64,000 nt of DNA from NCBI GenBank assembly GCA_020631215.1, contig JAHDHS010000001.1, positions 1-64,000 on the forward strand. The letters are read 5' to 3'. Below the pieces are notes generated by a model. That model saw only the letters and a list, made by a program, of their open reading frames with translations. It had not been told where the DNA came from and did not search any database. Positions 34,538 through 44,065 of the stretch are shown piece after piece (position 1 is the stretch's first letter; each line of letters opens with the position of its first letter). The stretch is from Hellea sp. (GTDB taxonomy: Bacteria; Pseudomonadota; Alphaproteobacteria; Caulobacterales; Maricaulaceae). The translations under genes were made by a program, and so were the position numbers.

Positions 34538-35515
34538 ATGGGACACAGGGAAGGCGACGACCTGAAAATGGCGCAGGGTTTTGTGGATCAGACCACAAAT
34601 ATGCTGCGCGGTTATTTTGATCAGCCGGCTCTGCCTGCCGCGGAAGAGTTGATTGGCGCGATGGGCGATGTTCAGCGCGGCGCCAAACGCCTGCGGGCCC
34701 GTGCGATCTATCAAAGCGCTCAGGGCGTGATCAGCTGTCTGGATACGGTTCCTGTGTCGGAGTCGGCCATTGCCGGACGCCTACTCGCGCTCAATAAGCT
34801 TGTCACCCAATATGCGGGCGGCCTCGCGGAAATTCAGGCGCCGGAGGCGATCAAGGCCGAAGCGCTCAGTACGCCCGATGTTATGAATGTGGAAATGACC
34901 ACACCAGCCAATGATCCTGCCAATGATTATGAGGCCGCGAAACAAACTCTATCGGAACTCCTCCCTCACGCCACACAGGCCGAGGCGACATCCTTGACCC
35001 GGCTCATGACGCTGGAAGAGCGCAAGCAGCCGATTATCAGAGAGATCGAACTGGAAAGCCTGATGCGGGATATCGTGCAGGACGCTTTGTCCATCGCCCG
35101 GATCAGCGGAAAAACGATCAGTATTTCCTATGATATGGGCCAGACATTTGTCCGGGAAGATTTTCAGGCGACCTTACAGGTACGGCTTAGCCGGGCCTTA
35201 CGGGCGTTAATTTTGGAAACCCTGCCGCGTGAGGGCACAGGCCATATGGACATCACAGCCACTATGGAAGAGGTGTGCATCAAAGCCGGCGGGCCTGCGC
35301 CGCAATTCATGCCAGACGGGGTGCGAGCAGAAGAGGCTTCGGGGATCACCCGGATATATCTGGCCGTGAATGGCGATCAGGCGGCTTTACCGGATGAACA
35401 CTCTATGCCGGATGCTCCAAAGCGTATGATCACGGATGAGACAGAAGAGACCTTGCGGGCGCAATTATCAGAATTAATGGAACCCGGAACCGTTCTGGCT
35501 GAGGTTCGGCCATGA
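34538..35515 (+). CDS. unrecognised protein of the chpT locus, Hpt/kinase-like architecture
   Basis: The protein of about 325 residues is followed by a receiver gene that overlaps its stop by four bases (ATGA). Residues 10-95 form a helical region resembling a four-helix Hpt bundle, but the position where the phospho-histidine would be reads RARAIYQSAQGVI with no His. Later, residues about 170-270 (LMRDIVQDALSIARISGKTISISYD onward) resemble the helix and start of a GHKL domain without clear ATP-binding glycine boxes. Function is unknown; a scaffold or pseudo-transmitter is one reading. ATG 34538 has GGAAAGG upstream; ATG 34520 and 34568 are alternatives. Confidence 0.6.
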   Translation: MGHREGDDLKMAQGFVDQTTNMLRGYFDQPALPAAEELIGAMGDVQRGAKRLRARAIYQSAQGVISCLDTVPVSESAIAGRLLALNKLVTQYAGGLAEIQAPEAIKAEALSTPDVMNVEMTTPANDPANDYEAAKQTLSELLPHATQAEATSLTRLMTLEERKQPIIREIELESLMRDIVQDALSIARISGKTISISYDMGQTFVREDFQATLQVRLSRALRALILETLPREGTGHMDITATMEEVCIKAGGPAPQFMPDGVRAEEASGITRIYLAVNGDQAALPDEHSMPDAPKRMITDETEETLRAQLSELMEPGTVLAEVRP

Positions 35516-35877
35516 AAACTTGTTTAATCGTCGATGACAGCCGGATGATCCGCCGCGTTGCGGGCCGGATCGTCAAGGATATGGGGTTTGAAACCATTGA
35601 AGCCGCCAATGGTCAAGAGGCGCTGGATGCCTGTCTGGTAGAGATGCCACATGCGATTTTACTCGATTGGAATATGCCGGTCATGGACGGGTTTAGCTTT
35701 CTTAAAACTCTACGCGCAGAAAAAGACGGGGATAAACCTATTGTCCTGTTTTGTACCTCAGAGAGAGACATTGACAAAATCATCGAAGCCCTCTCAGCCG
35801 GGGCCAATGAATATATCATGAAGCCGTTTGACTCCGCGATTATTGAGTCAAAATTTCAACTTGCGGGGCTGCTTTAG
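35512..35877 (+). CDS. single-domain response regulator (CheY-like)
   Basis: The 121-residue protein is a receiver domain only. It has the acidic pair (IVDDSRM), the phospho-acceptor aspartate in LLDWNMPVMDGF, the threonine/serine switch in FCTSERD and the lysine in MKPFD, so it should be phosphorylatable. It overlaps the preceding gene and is followed three bases later by the CheR-like gene. It may be an output or phosphate sink of the ChpT neighbourhood. Confidence 0.93.
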   Translation: MKTCLIVDDSRMIRRVAGRIVKDMGFETIEAANGQEALDACLVEMPHAILLDWNMPVMDGFSFLKTLRAEKDGDKPIVLFCTSERDIDKIIEALSAGANEYIMKPFDSAIIESKFQLAGLL

Positions 35878-35880
35878 GCC

Positions 35881-36807
35881 GTGCGGGGAGCTCTGACACT
35901 TAAACCGTCCTATTATGAGGCTCTAAAGCGGCTGACTTTGGAATTGGCCGGGGTTAATTTAGGCTCCGACCATACATTTTTGGTTGAAACACGTCTGTCC
36001 GGTCTCGCCGAGCGCGAAGGCTATGACAGTCTCAGCACGATGATTGAGGAGTTGTTTACCAGCGGGCAAACTAGGTTAGCCGTGCAAATTGTTTCGGCTC
36101 TCGTCGAACGGGATATGCATTTCTTCCGTGACCCGAAAAGCTTTGAACACCTGACCGAAACCGTATTGCCCGCTCTGCATGAAGCGCGGGGAGGTGGGCG
36201 TATCCGTATTTTATCCTTTGGGTGTGCGAGCGGACAGGAAGCATATGGCGTGGCCATGCGGGTAATGGAACTTGCTGACAGGCTTCCGAATTTAAAAATC
36301 GATATTATCGGTGTCGACTACCCGTCCCAAGCGCTTGAGCGGGCCAAGGAAGGCCGATATACGCATTTCGAAGTACAGCGCGGTTTGCCGGTGCAAGATT
36401 TGGTTCAGCATTTCACGCGCGACAACGAAGATTGGGTGATCAAACCGGCCTTAAGACACGCAGTGGAGTTTAAAGAGATGCATTTGCTCTCCAGCCTCGA
36501 AAGCCTCGGGCAGTTTCATGCCGTTATGTTCAGAGGTGCTTTGCCGCATTATAGTAGTTCCGCTCAGGTTCGCGTATTGCGAGGATTGGCCAATTTGGTT
36601 CAGGAGTTCGGCTATCTGATTTTGGGATCTGATGAGACACTCAACAATATCAATTACGGCTTTGACAAAGTTTATGGGAAAAGCGGCCTGTACCGAAAAC
36701 GCGAAGATGAAATCGTCGAACCGGAACCTGATCCCAATGTTAAGCAACCGACCGATCGCAAAACCTTCGAACGGACCGTGCGCAAGAAACGCTCCATCTC
36801 GGGTTAG
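35881..36807 (+). CDS. CheR-like methyltransferase with divergent active-site motifs
   Basis: The 308-residue protein has the CheR layout: an N-terminal helical domain, then FFRDPKSF (the conserved FFR arginine), the SAM-binding loop SFGCASGQEAYG, and GVDYPSQALERAKEGRY. The block that in CheR normally reads CRNVxIYF is FRGALPHYS here, and GHSE is GSDE. These changes suggest altered or lost methylation of receptor glutamates. The last 35 residues are a basic tail. No receptor, CheA, CheW or CheB gene is nearby. The start is GTG 35881, three bases after the receiver stop. Confidence 0.8.
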   Translation: MRGALTLKPSYYEALKRLTLELAGVNLGSDHTFLVETRLSGLAEREGYDSLSTMIEELFTSGQTRLAVQIVSALVERDMHFFRDPKSFEHLTETVLPALHEARGGGRIRILSFGCASGQEAYGVAMRVMELADRLPNLKIDIIGVDYPSQALERAKEGRYTHFEVQRGLPVQDLVQHFTRDNEDWVIKPALRHAVEFKEMHLLSSLESLGQFHAVMFRGALPHYSSSAQVRVLRGLANLVQEFGYLILGSDETLNNINYGFDKVYGKSGLYRKREDEIVEPEPDPNVKQPTDRKTFERTVRKKRSISG

Positions 36808-36830
36808 GCCCGCTTGACCTCTTGCCTTAC

Positions 36831-36847
36831 GCGCGTAAAAGACGCGC
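36831..36847. other. short GC-rich hairpin before pheS
   Basis: GCGCGT-aaaag-ACGCGC is a perfect 6-bp stem, 33 bp before pheS. No T-run follows in either direction. It might be a leader structure or a weak terminator. Confidence 0.3.
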
Positions 36848-36879
36848 CTGACTTTCAGATATGACGGAAAGCCCGAAAG

Positions 36880-37947
36880 ATGAGCGATATAGCCGCCACC
36901 AAAGATAAATACGCCGCCCAGATTGCAGGCGCTGAAGACCTGCGCGTACTGGATGATATTCGCGTGGCGGCGCTGGGTAAAAAGGGCGAAGTATCCAAAA
37001 TGATGCAGGGCTTGGGTAAAATGTCCATAGACGAAAAGAAAGTCATGGGCCCGGCGCTGAACGGGTTGAAGAATGATATCGCCGCGCTGATTGAGGCCAA
37101 AAAGACAGAGCTGGAGGACGCTGCTCTGGACGCAGCCCTGGCCTCTGAGACCATGGACATGACCCTGCCTGTCGGCAGTCCGTCCGGCACGCTGCATCCC
37201 GTGCAGCAGGTCATGGAAGAAATGGCGGTGATTTTTTCCGATATGGGGTTTTCTGTCGCCGAAGGACCGGACATTGAAGATGATTTTCACAATTTCACGG
37301 CGCTGAATTTCCCGCCGGGTCATCCCGCGCGCGATATGCATGATACGTTTTTCATGACGTCCCAAGAAGGAGAGGAACCCAAGGTTCTTCGCACTCACAC
37401 CTCGCCTGTGCAAATCCGTACTATGATCAATCAAAAGCCGCCAATTCGCATTATTGCGCCCGGGCGAACCTATCGCTGTGACAGTGACCAGACCCATACG
37501 CCTATGTTTCACCAAGTCGAAGGTCTGGTGATCGATAAAGGCATTCACATGGGCCACCTGAAAGGGGTCTTGATGGATTTCGTTAGCGCGTTTTTCGAGA
37601 CAGATGTCGATGTACAATTCCGTCCGCACCATTTCCCATTTACTGAGCCGTCTGCGGAAATGGATGTGCGCTATGAACGCGATGGGGCGGCTATCAAAAT
37701 TGGTCAGGGCGAGAGCTGGATGGAAATTCTCGGCTGCGGCATGGTGCATCCGAATGTGCTACGCGCCTGTGGTCTTGATCCCGAAGAATATCAAGGCTTT
37801 GCCTTCGGAATGGGCGTGGACCGTCTCGCTATGCTCAAATACGGTATGCCGGATTTGCGTGATATGTTCGCTGCCGATACGCGCTGGCTCGCCCATTACG
37901 GCTTCGACCCACTCTTGCAAGCGAATCTGGCGAGCGGGTTATCATGA
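36880..37947 (+). CDS. pheS: phenylalanyl-tRNA synthetase alpha subunit
   Basis: The 355-residue protein has an N-terminal coiled coil (residues about 1-90) and the class II catalytic core: [40 protein letters not shown], the motif 2 region with PGRTYRCD, and motif 3 [14 protein letters not shown]. It charges tRNA-Phe as an alpha2-beta2 enzyme with PheT. Its stop overlaps the next gene by four bases, and that gene separates it from pheT. Confidence 0.97.
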   Translation: MSDIAATKDKYAAQIAGAEDLRVLDDIRVAALGKKGEVSKMMQGLGKMSIDEKKVMGPALNGLKNDIAALIEAKKTELEDAALDAALASETMDMTLPVGSPSGTLHPVQQVMEEMAVIFSDMGFSVAEGPDIEDDFHNFTALNFPPGHPARDMHDTFFMTSQEGEEPKVLRTHTSPVQIRTMINQKPPIRIIAPGRTYRCDSDQTHTPMFHQVEGLVIDKGIHMGHLKGVLMDFVSAFFETDVDVQFRPHHFPFTEPSAEMDVRYERDGAAIKIGQGESWMEILGCGMVHPNVLRACGLDPEEYQGFAFGMGVDRLAMLKYGMPDLRDMFAADTRWLAHYGFDPLLQANLASGLS

Positions 37948-38633
37948 GTCAAAACGACCCGACAACTGGCTTGGACCCAACCAAGGCACCGCATAAATCC
38001 ATCCTCAAGCGGATTGATATTGGCTTGACAACGGGTCTGTGCGCGCTGGCGATTTCCTTTGTCGGGATTGTCACCTCCCGTGCTACGTTCAAGATGAACC
38101 AGGAAACGCAGAAAGCCCGAGTTCTGCCCATAATCGATATTGATATGGGTTATCTGAAAAGGCCAAATGCCAAAGGTGAGATGCGTGATTATTTTGAAGT
38201 GACGCTGAATAATGTTGGCGCCGGGATCGCGCATCTACAGCGTGTGACCCCCGTGCAAAATGGCAATCCGGTCACTGATTATCAGGCCTTTGAGGACGCC
38301 GTAATGACCCGCCGCATGCGCAGCTGGGCAAAGCTGACGGAAAAGCCTGCCGCCGGGTTTCTGCGCGCGGGGGACAGCCTCACGCCGGTCTCCTATAATA
38401 TGGGCATGCCCGGTTCTGAGCTGACAGCTTACTTGCGCGGGGAGTGGGGCGCGCCCATGGACGGGCTTGATGTGCAGGTCTGCTATTGCAGCATCTTTGA
38501 GGATTGCTGGACGGTGAGCTATCTGGACAGAAAACTGCCTCAGGCCGTGAAGGATTGCGGCATAACCGACGTGCCCGAAGACGGGTTTCAAACGCTGAGC
38601 GATCAGCGAATGGCCAACCGGCAAAAGAATTAG
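37944..38633 (+). CDS. unknown membrane-anchored protein between pheS and pheT
   Basis: The 229-residue protein starts with a polar segment, then one hydrophobic helix ([19 protein letters not shown], residues about 30-48), and a soluble domain rich in beta-type sequence ([31 protein letters not shown]). Three cysteines cluster in [13 protein letters not shown]. It lies inside the pheS-pheT operon with ATGA overlap on one side and an 8-bp gap on the other, so it is cotranscribed. pheS and pheT are normally adjacent. I do not recognise the family. Confidence 0.75.
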   Translation: MSQNDPTTGLDPTKAPHKSILKRIDIGLTTGLCALAISFVGIVTSRATFKMNQETQKARVLPIIDIDMGYLKRPNAKGEMRDYFEVTLNNVGAGIAHLQRVTPVQNGNPVTDYQAFEDAVMTRRMRSWAKLTEKPAAGFLRAGDSLTPVSYNMGMPGSELTAYLRGEWGAPMDGLDVQVCYCSIFEDCWTVSYLDRKLPQAVKDCGITDVPEDGFQTLSDQRMANRQKN

Positions 38634-38641
38634 AGACATAG

Positions 38642-41029
38642 ATGAAATTCACATTAAGCTGGCTGAAAAAGCACCTCAAGACAGAGGCAGGCATTGACGA
38701 GATTGTCAAAGCCATGACGCTTGCGGGGTTGGAGGTTGAAGAGGTTGAAAATCCGGCTGAGAAACTGGCGGCGTTTTCCGTCGCCAAGGTCCTGACAGCC
38801 GAGAAACATCCCGATGCTGACAAGCTGAAAGTCTGTACGGTGGAAACCCGTGACGGGGTGAAGCAAATTGTGTGCGGCGCGCCAAATGCCCGCGCGGATA
38901 TGACCGTCGCCTATGCGCCGCTTGGGGCCTATATACCGGGGCTGGATTTCTCGCTCGACAAGAAACCCCGCAAGATACGCGGCGTGGAGAGTTCCGGCAT
39001 GATGTGCTCCGGAAAAGAGCTGGAAGTTGATGAGGATGCGGACGGCATTCTTGATCTGGATTCGTCTTTTGATGTGGGAACATCCATTGCCGACGCGCTG
39101 GGCCTGAACGATCCGGTGATTGATTTTGAAGTCACGCCGAACCGCCCGGATTGGCTGGGCGTAGACAGCATTGCGCGAGATCTGGCCGCCGTTGGGGTCG
39201 GAGAATTGATTACACCGGATATTCCTAAAACGAATGGCAGTTTCCCCTGTCCGGTCGACATCAAGACCGAGGTGCCGGAGGCTTGCCCGACCTTCATCGG
39301 CCGCGTGATCAAAGGCGTCAAGAACGGGCCATCGCCGCAATGGCTGCAAGATCAGCTCAAAGCCATTGGCCTGCGTCCGATCTCGGCTCTGGTCGATATT
39401 ACCAATTTCATCACCTATGACTGCGCGCGGCCTTTGCATTTCTATGATACCGCCAAGCTGCAAGGGGGTATCACCGTACGCATGGGTAAGGATGAAACAT
39501 TCGATGCGTTGGATGATAAAACCTACATTGCCACATCCGAAGATGTCGCCATCTGTGATGAAAGCGGCATTCTGGGTTTGGGCGGAATTGTTGGCGGTGA
39601 GAGTACAGGCTGTGATGAAAGCACGACCGATATTCTGATCGAATGTGCTTATTTCGATCCGCTGACCATACGCCGCTCTGCCAAGCGCCTCGGCGTCAAC
39701 AGTGATGCCAAATACCGGTTTGAGCGCGGGGTGGATACAGGGTTCCTGCTGGGCGGGATGGATCTGGCCACGCAGATGGTTTTGGATATTTGCGGCGGCG
39801 AGGCCAGCGAGGTTCTCATTGCCGGAGAGGTTCCAACGCCCCCCAAAGCAATCGAATTTGACCCGATGCGCGTGACAGAGTTGACGGGTTTGTCGCTCTC
39901 TGATGACGAGGTCGAAGTCATTCTGACCAAGCTGGGCTTTGGAGTGAAACGCGGCCCCGTCTGGACAGTGGATGTCCCTACATGGCGGCGTGATTGCAGC
40001 GAAGCGGCTGATCTGGTTGAAGAAGTGGCCCGTATTCATGGCTATCACAATCTTGAGGCCGTCAGCCTGCCGCCTCTTTCCGGACGGCGGGAGCCGACCG
40101 CAACGCTGACGCAGAATCGCACACGCCTGGCCCGCCGGGCTTTGGCTGAGCGCGGTCTGTCCGAAGCCATCACCTGGTCCTTCGCCTTGCAAAACCACTG
40201 CCGGCTTTTTGGCGGCGGTGAGGACATGATGCTCTTGGATAATCCGATTTCCTCTGATCTGGATTCTATGCGGCCCTCTGCGCTGATCCACCTTCTGCTC
40301 GCGGGGCAGCGCAACGCTGACAAAGGCTATCCGCGCAGCGCTTTGTTTGAGCTCGGCCCCGTCTATCGCGGAACGGAGCCGGGCGATCAATCGCTGAGCT
40401 TGGCCGGGATGCGCCGTGTGGAAACAGAGCGGCACTGGGCGGGCGAGTGCGAGATCACGGCGCTTTCCGCCAAAGCTGACGTGTTCGCCGCGCTCTCTGC
40501 CATGGGCGCAAATATTGACAATTTGATGACATTGGAAGCTATTGGTGATTACTGGCATCCGGGCCGCTCCGCCAGCTTGCGTATGGGTCCGAAAAATGTG
40601 CTGGCCAGTTTTGGCGAGTTGCACCCCCGCGTGCTCAAGGCCATGGGGATTGAGTGCCGGGTCGTGGCTTTTGAAATCTGGCCGGAAAACCTGCCTAAAC
40701 AAAAAATGAAATCTGCCGGCAAAGCTAAATCGGCACTGTCCCTGTCGGATTTCATGCCTGTGCATCGTGATTTTGCTTTTATAGTTGCGGAAGACACCAA
40801 GGCAGGTGACCTCATCCGCGCGGCCAAAGGCGCGGACAAACAGCTGATTTCCGACGTCTCGCTCTTTGATGTCTATCAGGGCCAAGGCGTAGAAGACGGC
40901 CATAAATCCTTGGCCATTGATGTCACGATTACGCCCAAAGACGCGACTTTGACGGATAAAGAAATCGATGCGATTTCCGAAAAGATTATCGCCGCCGTGA
41001 TGAAGGTTGGCGGAAGGCTGCGGGGCTGA
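38642..41029 (+). CDS. pheT: phenylalanyl-tRNA synthetase beta subunit
   Basis: The 795-residue protein has the usual PheT domains in order: B1 and the EMAP-like tRNA-binding domain at residues 40-150 (FSVAKVLTAEKHPDADKLKV), B3/B4 editing domain (about 210-390), B5 (about 400-470), the catalytic-like core, and a C-terminal ferredoxin-fold anticodon-binding domain (PVHRDFAFIV to the end). It supplies editing and tRNA binding for PheRS. Confidence 0.96.
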   Translation: MKFTLSWLKKHLKTEAGIDEIVKAMTLAGLEVEEVENPAEKLAAFSVAKVLTAEKHPDADKLKVCTVETRDGVKQIVCGAPNARADMTVAYAPLGAYIPGLDFSLDKKPRKIRGVESSGMMCSGKELEVDEDADGILDLDSSFDVGTSIADALGLNDPVIDFEVTPNRPDWLGVDSIARDLAAVGVGELITPDIPKTNGSFPCPVDIKTEVPEACPTFIGRVIKGVKNGPSPQWLQDQLKAIGLRPISALVDITNFITYDCARPLHFYDTAKLQGGITVRMGKDETFDALDDKTYIATSEDVAICDESGILGLGGIVGGESTGCDESTTDILIECAYFDPLTIRRSAKRLGVNSDAKYRFERGVDTGFLLGGMDLATQMVLDICGGEASEVLIAGEVPTPPKAIEFDPMRVTELTGLSLSDDEVEVILTKLGFGVKRGPVWTVDVPTWRRDCSEAADLVEEVARIHGYHNLEAVSLPPLSGRREPTATLTQNRTRLARRALAERGLSEAITWSFALQNHCRLFGGGEDMMLLDNPISSDLDSMRPSALIHLLLAGQRNADKGYPRSALFELGPVYRGTEPGDQSLSLAGMRRVETERHWAGECEITALSAKADVFAALSAMGANIDNLMTLEAIGDYWHPGRSASLRMGPKNVLASFGELHPRVLKAMGIECRVVAFEIWPENLPKQKMKSAGKAKSALSLSDFMPVHRDFAFIVAEDTKAGDLIRAAKGADKQLISDVSLFDVYQGQGVEDGHKSLAIDVTITPKDATLTDKEIDAISEKIIAAVMKVGGRLRG

Positions 41030-41080
41030 GTTGCAAATTTGCCGCGTGTCAAATGCGGCATTTATCCCTAAATAGATATT

Positions 41081-41530
41081 ATGAGCCAAGCGGCCTATAG
41101 CTATCGGGACGACCCAAGTGTTCCGGCATTTCAAGATGATAAACCGATTATCGTCTTTGACGGACATTGTGTATTGTGTTCGGGATTTGCAAATTTCGTG
41201 ATCAAACATGACAAGGCCCGCCGGCTAAGATTGCTGGCTGCACATAGCGATCTGGGTGAGGCGCTTTACGGGCATTTTGGTTTAAAGCCTGATGATTTTG
41301 AGACGAATCTCTTGATAGAAAATGGCCATGTTCGGACCAAGGCGGACGGCACAATGGCGATGTTCGCCTATCTAGGATGGCCTTGGAAAGCTTTAAGCAT
41401 TGGACGGGCTTTACCAAAAGCCATGCAAAATTGGCTCTATAATATCTTGGCGCGCAATCGCATAAGATGGTTTGGGCGCAATGAGACATGCTATATTGCG
41501 CCGCCCGAAGAAAAAGACAGGTTCCTGTGA
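41081..41530 (+). CDS. thiol-disulfide oxidoreductase DCC family protein (DUF393)
   Basis: The 149-residue protein has the defining DCC-type motif IIVFDGHCVLCSGF near residue 24, giving a CxxC pair in a thioredoxin-like setting, and a C-terminal ARNRIRWFGRNETC region. Redox activity is predicted for the family but substrates are not established. Its stop overlaps the start of the next gene (TGATG), so the two are coupled. Confidence 0.88.
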   Translation: MSQAAYSYRDDPSVPAFQDDKPIIVFDGHCVLCSGFANFVIKHDKARRLRLLAAHSDLGEALYGHFGLKPDDFETNLLIENGHVRTKADGTMAMFAYLGWPWKALSIGRALPKAMQNWLYNILARNRIRWFGRNETCYIAPPEEKDRFL

Positions 41531-43194
41531 TGCATGTGATTATCATCGGTGGATATGGGACTTTCGGCTTAGGAATTGCCAAACTCCTTTCAAATGAAAC
41601 CGGCTTGACGATTACTTTGGCGGGCAGGAACCGGGCCAAAGCTGAACGTGCCGCCGCGCACATCAATGGGGCGGCTAAAGTTCTGGCATTGAAATTGGAC
41701 CGCAATGGCGACCTGGCCCAACAGATAGCAAAGCCGCCGGATGTGATCATAGACGCCTCTGGCCCGTTTCAAAATTACGGAGACGACCGGCAGGACAATG
41801 TTATTCAATATGCGCTTTCCCAAGGCTGTCACTATTTGGATTTGGCGGATGATTTGGAATTTGTGGAGCATATCGGCGAATATGATAGCGCCGCTAAAGA
41901 CAAGGGCGTAACTCTGCTCTCCGGTCTTTCGACATACCCTGTCTTGACGTCGGCCGCCGCCAAAGAATTGTCCCGCAACATGGAGGGCACGACCTCGATC
42001 ATGGCGGGCATTGCCCCGTCCCCAAAGGCTGTGATGGGCCGAAATGTCATTGAGGCCATTGCCAGCTATGCAGGTAAAAAACAGGTCGGGGTTCTGGAAG
42101 ACGGAAAATTTCAACTGACCTATGGCCTGACAAAGACGAAACGGGAAACCATCTGCGTGCCGGGCTATGATCCCTTGTCCAATATTTTGTTCTCTTTGGT
42201 TGAAGGGCCTGACCCGAAAATTCTGCAGGATCAATTTGAGGGTTTGCAGGATGTGCAGCTTTATGCCGGCCCCCGGCCTGAATTTTTGCACCGTTTGATG
42301 ATTGGACTGTCTTGGCTCGTGAGGGTGAAACTGCTCCCCGGGCTGAGCGGTTTGGCCGGGCTGTTTCATGCCGTTCAATCGCGGATTGGCTGGGGGGAGC
42401 ATCGGGGCGGGATGATTGTCCGCGTTCAAAATGAAACCCAAAGCCGGAGCTGGCATATGATCGCCGAAGGCGATCACGGCCCGCTCATCCCCGCCATACC
42501 TTGCACTATCATGATACGAAAATGGCTTCGGGGAGATATGATCACGCCGGGGGCAAGAGCCGGTCTGTCTGACATTTCTTTGGCGGATTATGATGAGATA
42601 TTTCAGCAGCTGAATATTCGTCACGGCATGCGCCAAGACAATGTAAAAGCCGCCAATTTGTATGAGGAAATATTGGGCGAGGCCTATCAGGAACAGGCGC
42701 AGCCTATTCAAGATTTGCACCGTATTGGCCAAGGCAAAATATTTGAAGGCCGCGCCAAGATTACCCGCGGAAAAAATCCTGTGGCGGGGCTGGCCGCTGA
42801 TATTTTTCGGTTCCCAAAAGCGGGCAGCGATATTCCGGTCAGAGTCAGTCTGACCCGGGACGGGGATAAAGAAATCTGGCTGCGGGATTTTGGCGGGAGA
42901 AAAATGCGATCCACACAGGAGGCGGGAAAAGGCAAAAGAGCCCATCTGGTGATTGAGCGTTTTGGGCCTGTGGCGGTTTATCTGGCTGTGATCATCAAGG
43001 AAGGCCGTCTGAGACTTCAAACCAAGGGCTGGTCTGTTTTCGGTATTCCCTTGCCGCGTTTTCTGGCGCCGGGCGGTGATGTCTATGAACATGACGCAAA
43101 TGGCCGCTTTAATTTTTATGTTGATATTTGCGCTCCGGTTTTAGGGAGGTTGGTAAAATATGAAGGTTGGTTGGAACCATTAAACCCAGACTAA
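41530..43194 (+). CDS. saccharopine-dehydrogenase-like protein with DUF4166 domain
   Basis: The 554-residue protein begins with a Rossmann motif (VIIIGGYGTFGLGIAKLL) and a saccharopine-dehydrogenase-like NAD(P)-binding half to about residue 370. It ends with a DUF4166 domain (LHRIGQGKIFEGRAKITRG, EIWLRDFGGRKM, APVLGRLVKYEGWL). Similar fusions are annotated as putative oxidoreductases; the reaction is unknown. ATG 41530 overlaps the DCC gene stop and starts directly at the Rossmann strand. It converges on the methyltransferase gene with five bases between. Confidence 0.82.
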   Translation: MHVIIIGGYGTFGLGIAKLLSNETGLTITLAGRNRAKAERAAAHINGAAKVLALKLDRNGDLAQQIAKPPDVIIDASGPFQNYGDDRQDNVIQYALSQGCHYLDLADDLEFVEHIGEYDSAAKDKGVTLLSGLSTYPVLTSAAAKELSRNMEGTTSIMAGIAPSPKAVMGRNVIEAIASYAGKKQVGVLEDGKFQLTYGLTKTKRETICVPGYDPLSNILFSLVEGPDPKILQDQFEGLQDVQLYAGPRPEFLHRLMIGLSWLVRVKLLPGLSGLAGLFHAVQSRIGWGEHRGGMIVRVQNETQSRSWHMIAEGDHGPLIPAIPCTIMIRKWLRGDMITPGARAGLSDISLADYDEIFQQLNIRHGMRQDNVKAANLYEEILGEAYQEQAQPIQDLHRIGQGKIFEGRAKITRGKNPVAGLAADIFRFPKAGSDIPVRVSLTRDGDKEIWLRDFGGRKMRSTQEAGKGKRAHLVIERFGPVAVYLAVIIKEGRLRLQTKGWSVFGIPLPRFLAPGGDVYEHDANGRFNFYVDICAPVLGRLVKYEGWLEPLNPD

Positions 43195-43199
43195 TCATT

Positions 43200-44000
43200 T
43201 TATGCAGCCAGCTTCGCCACTATCAAATCCTGTGTGCCCATGACGCCTTTGCCGCCCGCCCATTGACCACGCTGTAAATCCATCAGTGACAGGCCGTGTT
43301 GGGCATAAAGGGACTTTACCCAATCCATATCAAAGGCGATGGCCGCTTCGGGATTTTCCGCAACAGTCGTGCGGCTGATGTCGTCAACGTCATAGCGAAA
43401 ATCATAAACCGGATTATGAGGCAGGCCGTCTTCATATAGAAACCAGCTGATCAGACATTGCCCGCCGGGCTTTAGAACGCGCGCTATTTCGCTCATATAA
43501 TTTTCGACATCGTCCTTGAACATATGGGTGAAAACGGAAGTTAGATAAATCATATCAAATTGATTATCCTCATATGGAAATCGGAAATCCTTCGCAGCAA
43601 TACGGCCGGATGGATTATATCTTTCATTGATAATATCGGCATGAACGAAATTGAAATTCGGCATATCGGCATAATGAGTCCGGCACCAGACTATCCCTGA
43701 TTTATCAATATCAAAGCCGTGATAGCTGCCGGTCAACCAGCCCGCCAAAGGCCGGGCCATGCGCCCTTGTCCGCAACCGACATCCAACACATCCATATCA
43801 GGCCGCAGACCATATCGTTTCAAGATGTTGAAGAACGCGTCCCCGACTCCGGCAAAATCCCCGCCGCCAATAAAGGTCTTGGCGCGGGGCGGAACTTTGG
43901 GCGCTTTGATCGGTTTGACGATATCCAGTAATCTGTATCCGGCCGTTTTTAACTGCATCCGCACAGTCAGGGGCAGGAATTTTTTTAATATGGCTCTCAT
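43200..44000 (-). CDS. class I SAM-dependent methyltransferase
   Basis: The 266-residue enzyme has a basic N-terminal extension of about 55 residues and then the class I motifs: VLDVGCGQGRMARPL (SAM binding), YHGFDIDKSGI (motif II acidic residue), and the post-motif LKPGGQCLISWFLYE. Such proteins often methylate small molecules or surface glycans; the substrate is not indicated. It is divergent from mtaB. Confidence 0.88.
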   Translation of the reverse strand: MRAILKKFLPLTVRMQLKTAGYRLLDIVKPIKAPKVPPRAKTFIGGGDFAGVGDAFFNILKRYGLRPDMDVLDVGCGQGRMARPLAGWLTGSYHGFDIDKSGIVWCRTHYADMPNFNFVHADIINERYNPSGRIAAKDFRFPYEDNQFDMIYLTSVFTHMFKDDVENYMSEIARVLKPGGQCLISWFLYEDGLPHNPVYDFRYDVDDISRTTVAENPEAAIAFDMDWVKSLYAQHGLSLMDLQRGQWAGGKGVMGTQDLIVAKLAA

Positions 44001-44065
44001 GGCTTCGCCTCTTAACCCTGTCCGCTACGCTTGACCACAGGCAGTTTCATCGCCACATAGCCGCC

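Noticed and set aside
38654-41209. An open frame of 851 codons on the minus strand, longer than pheT itself.
   Set aside because: It is antisense to pheT, which has all expected PheRS beta domains. The frame is a by-product of codon bias and its translation shows no recognisable domain.
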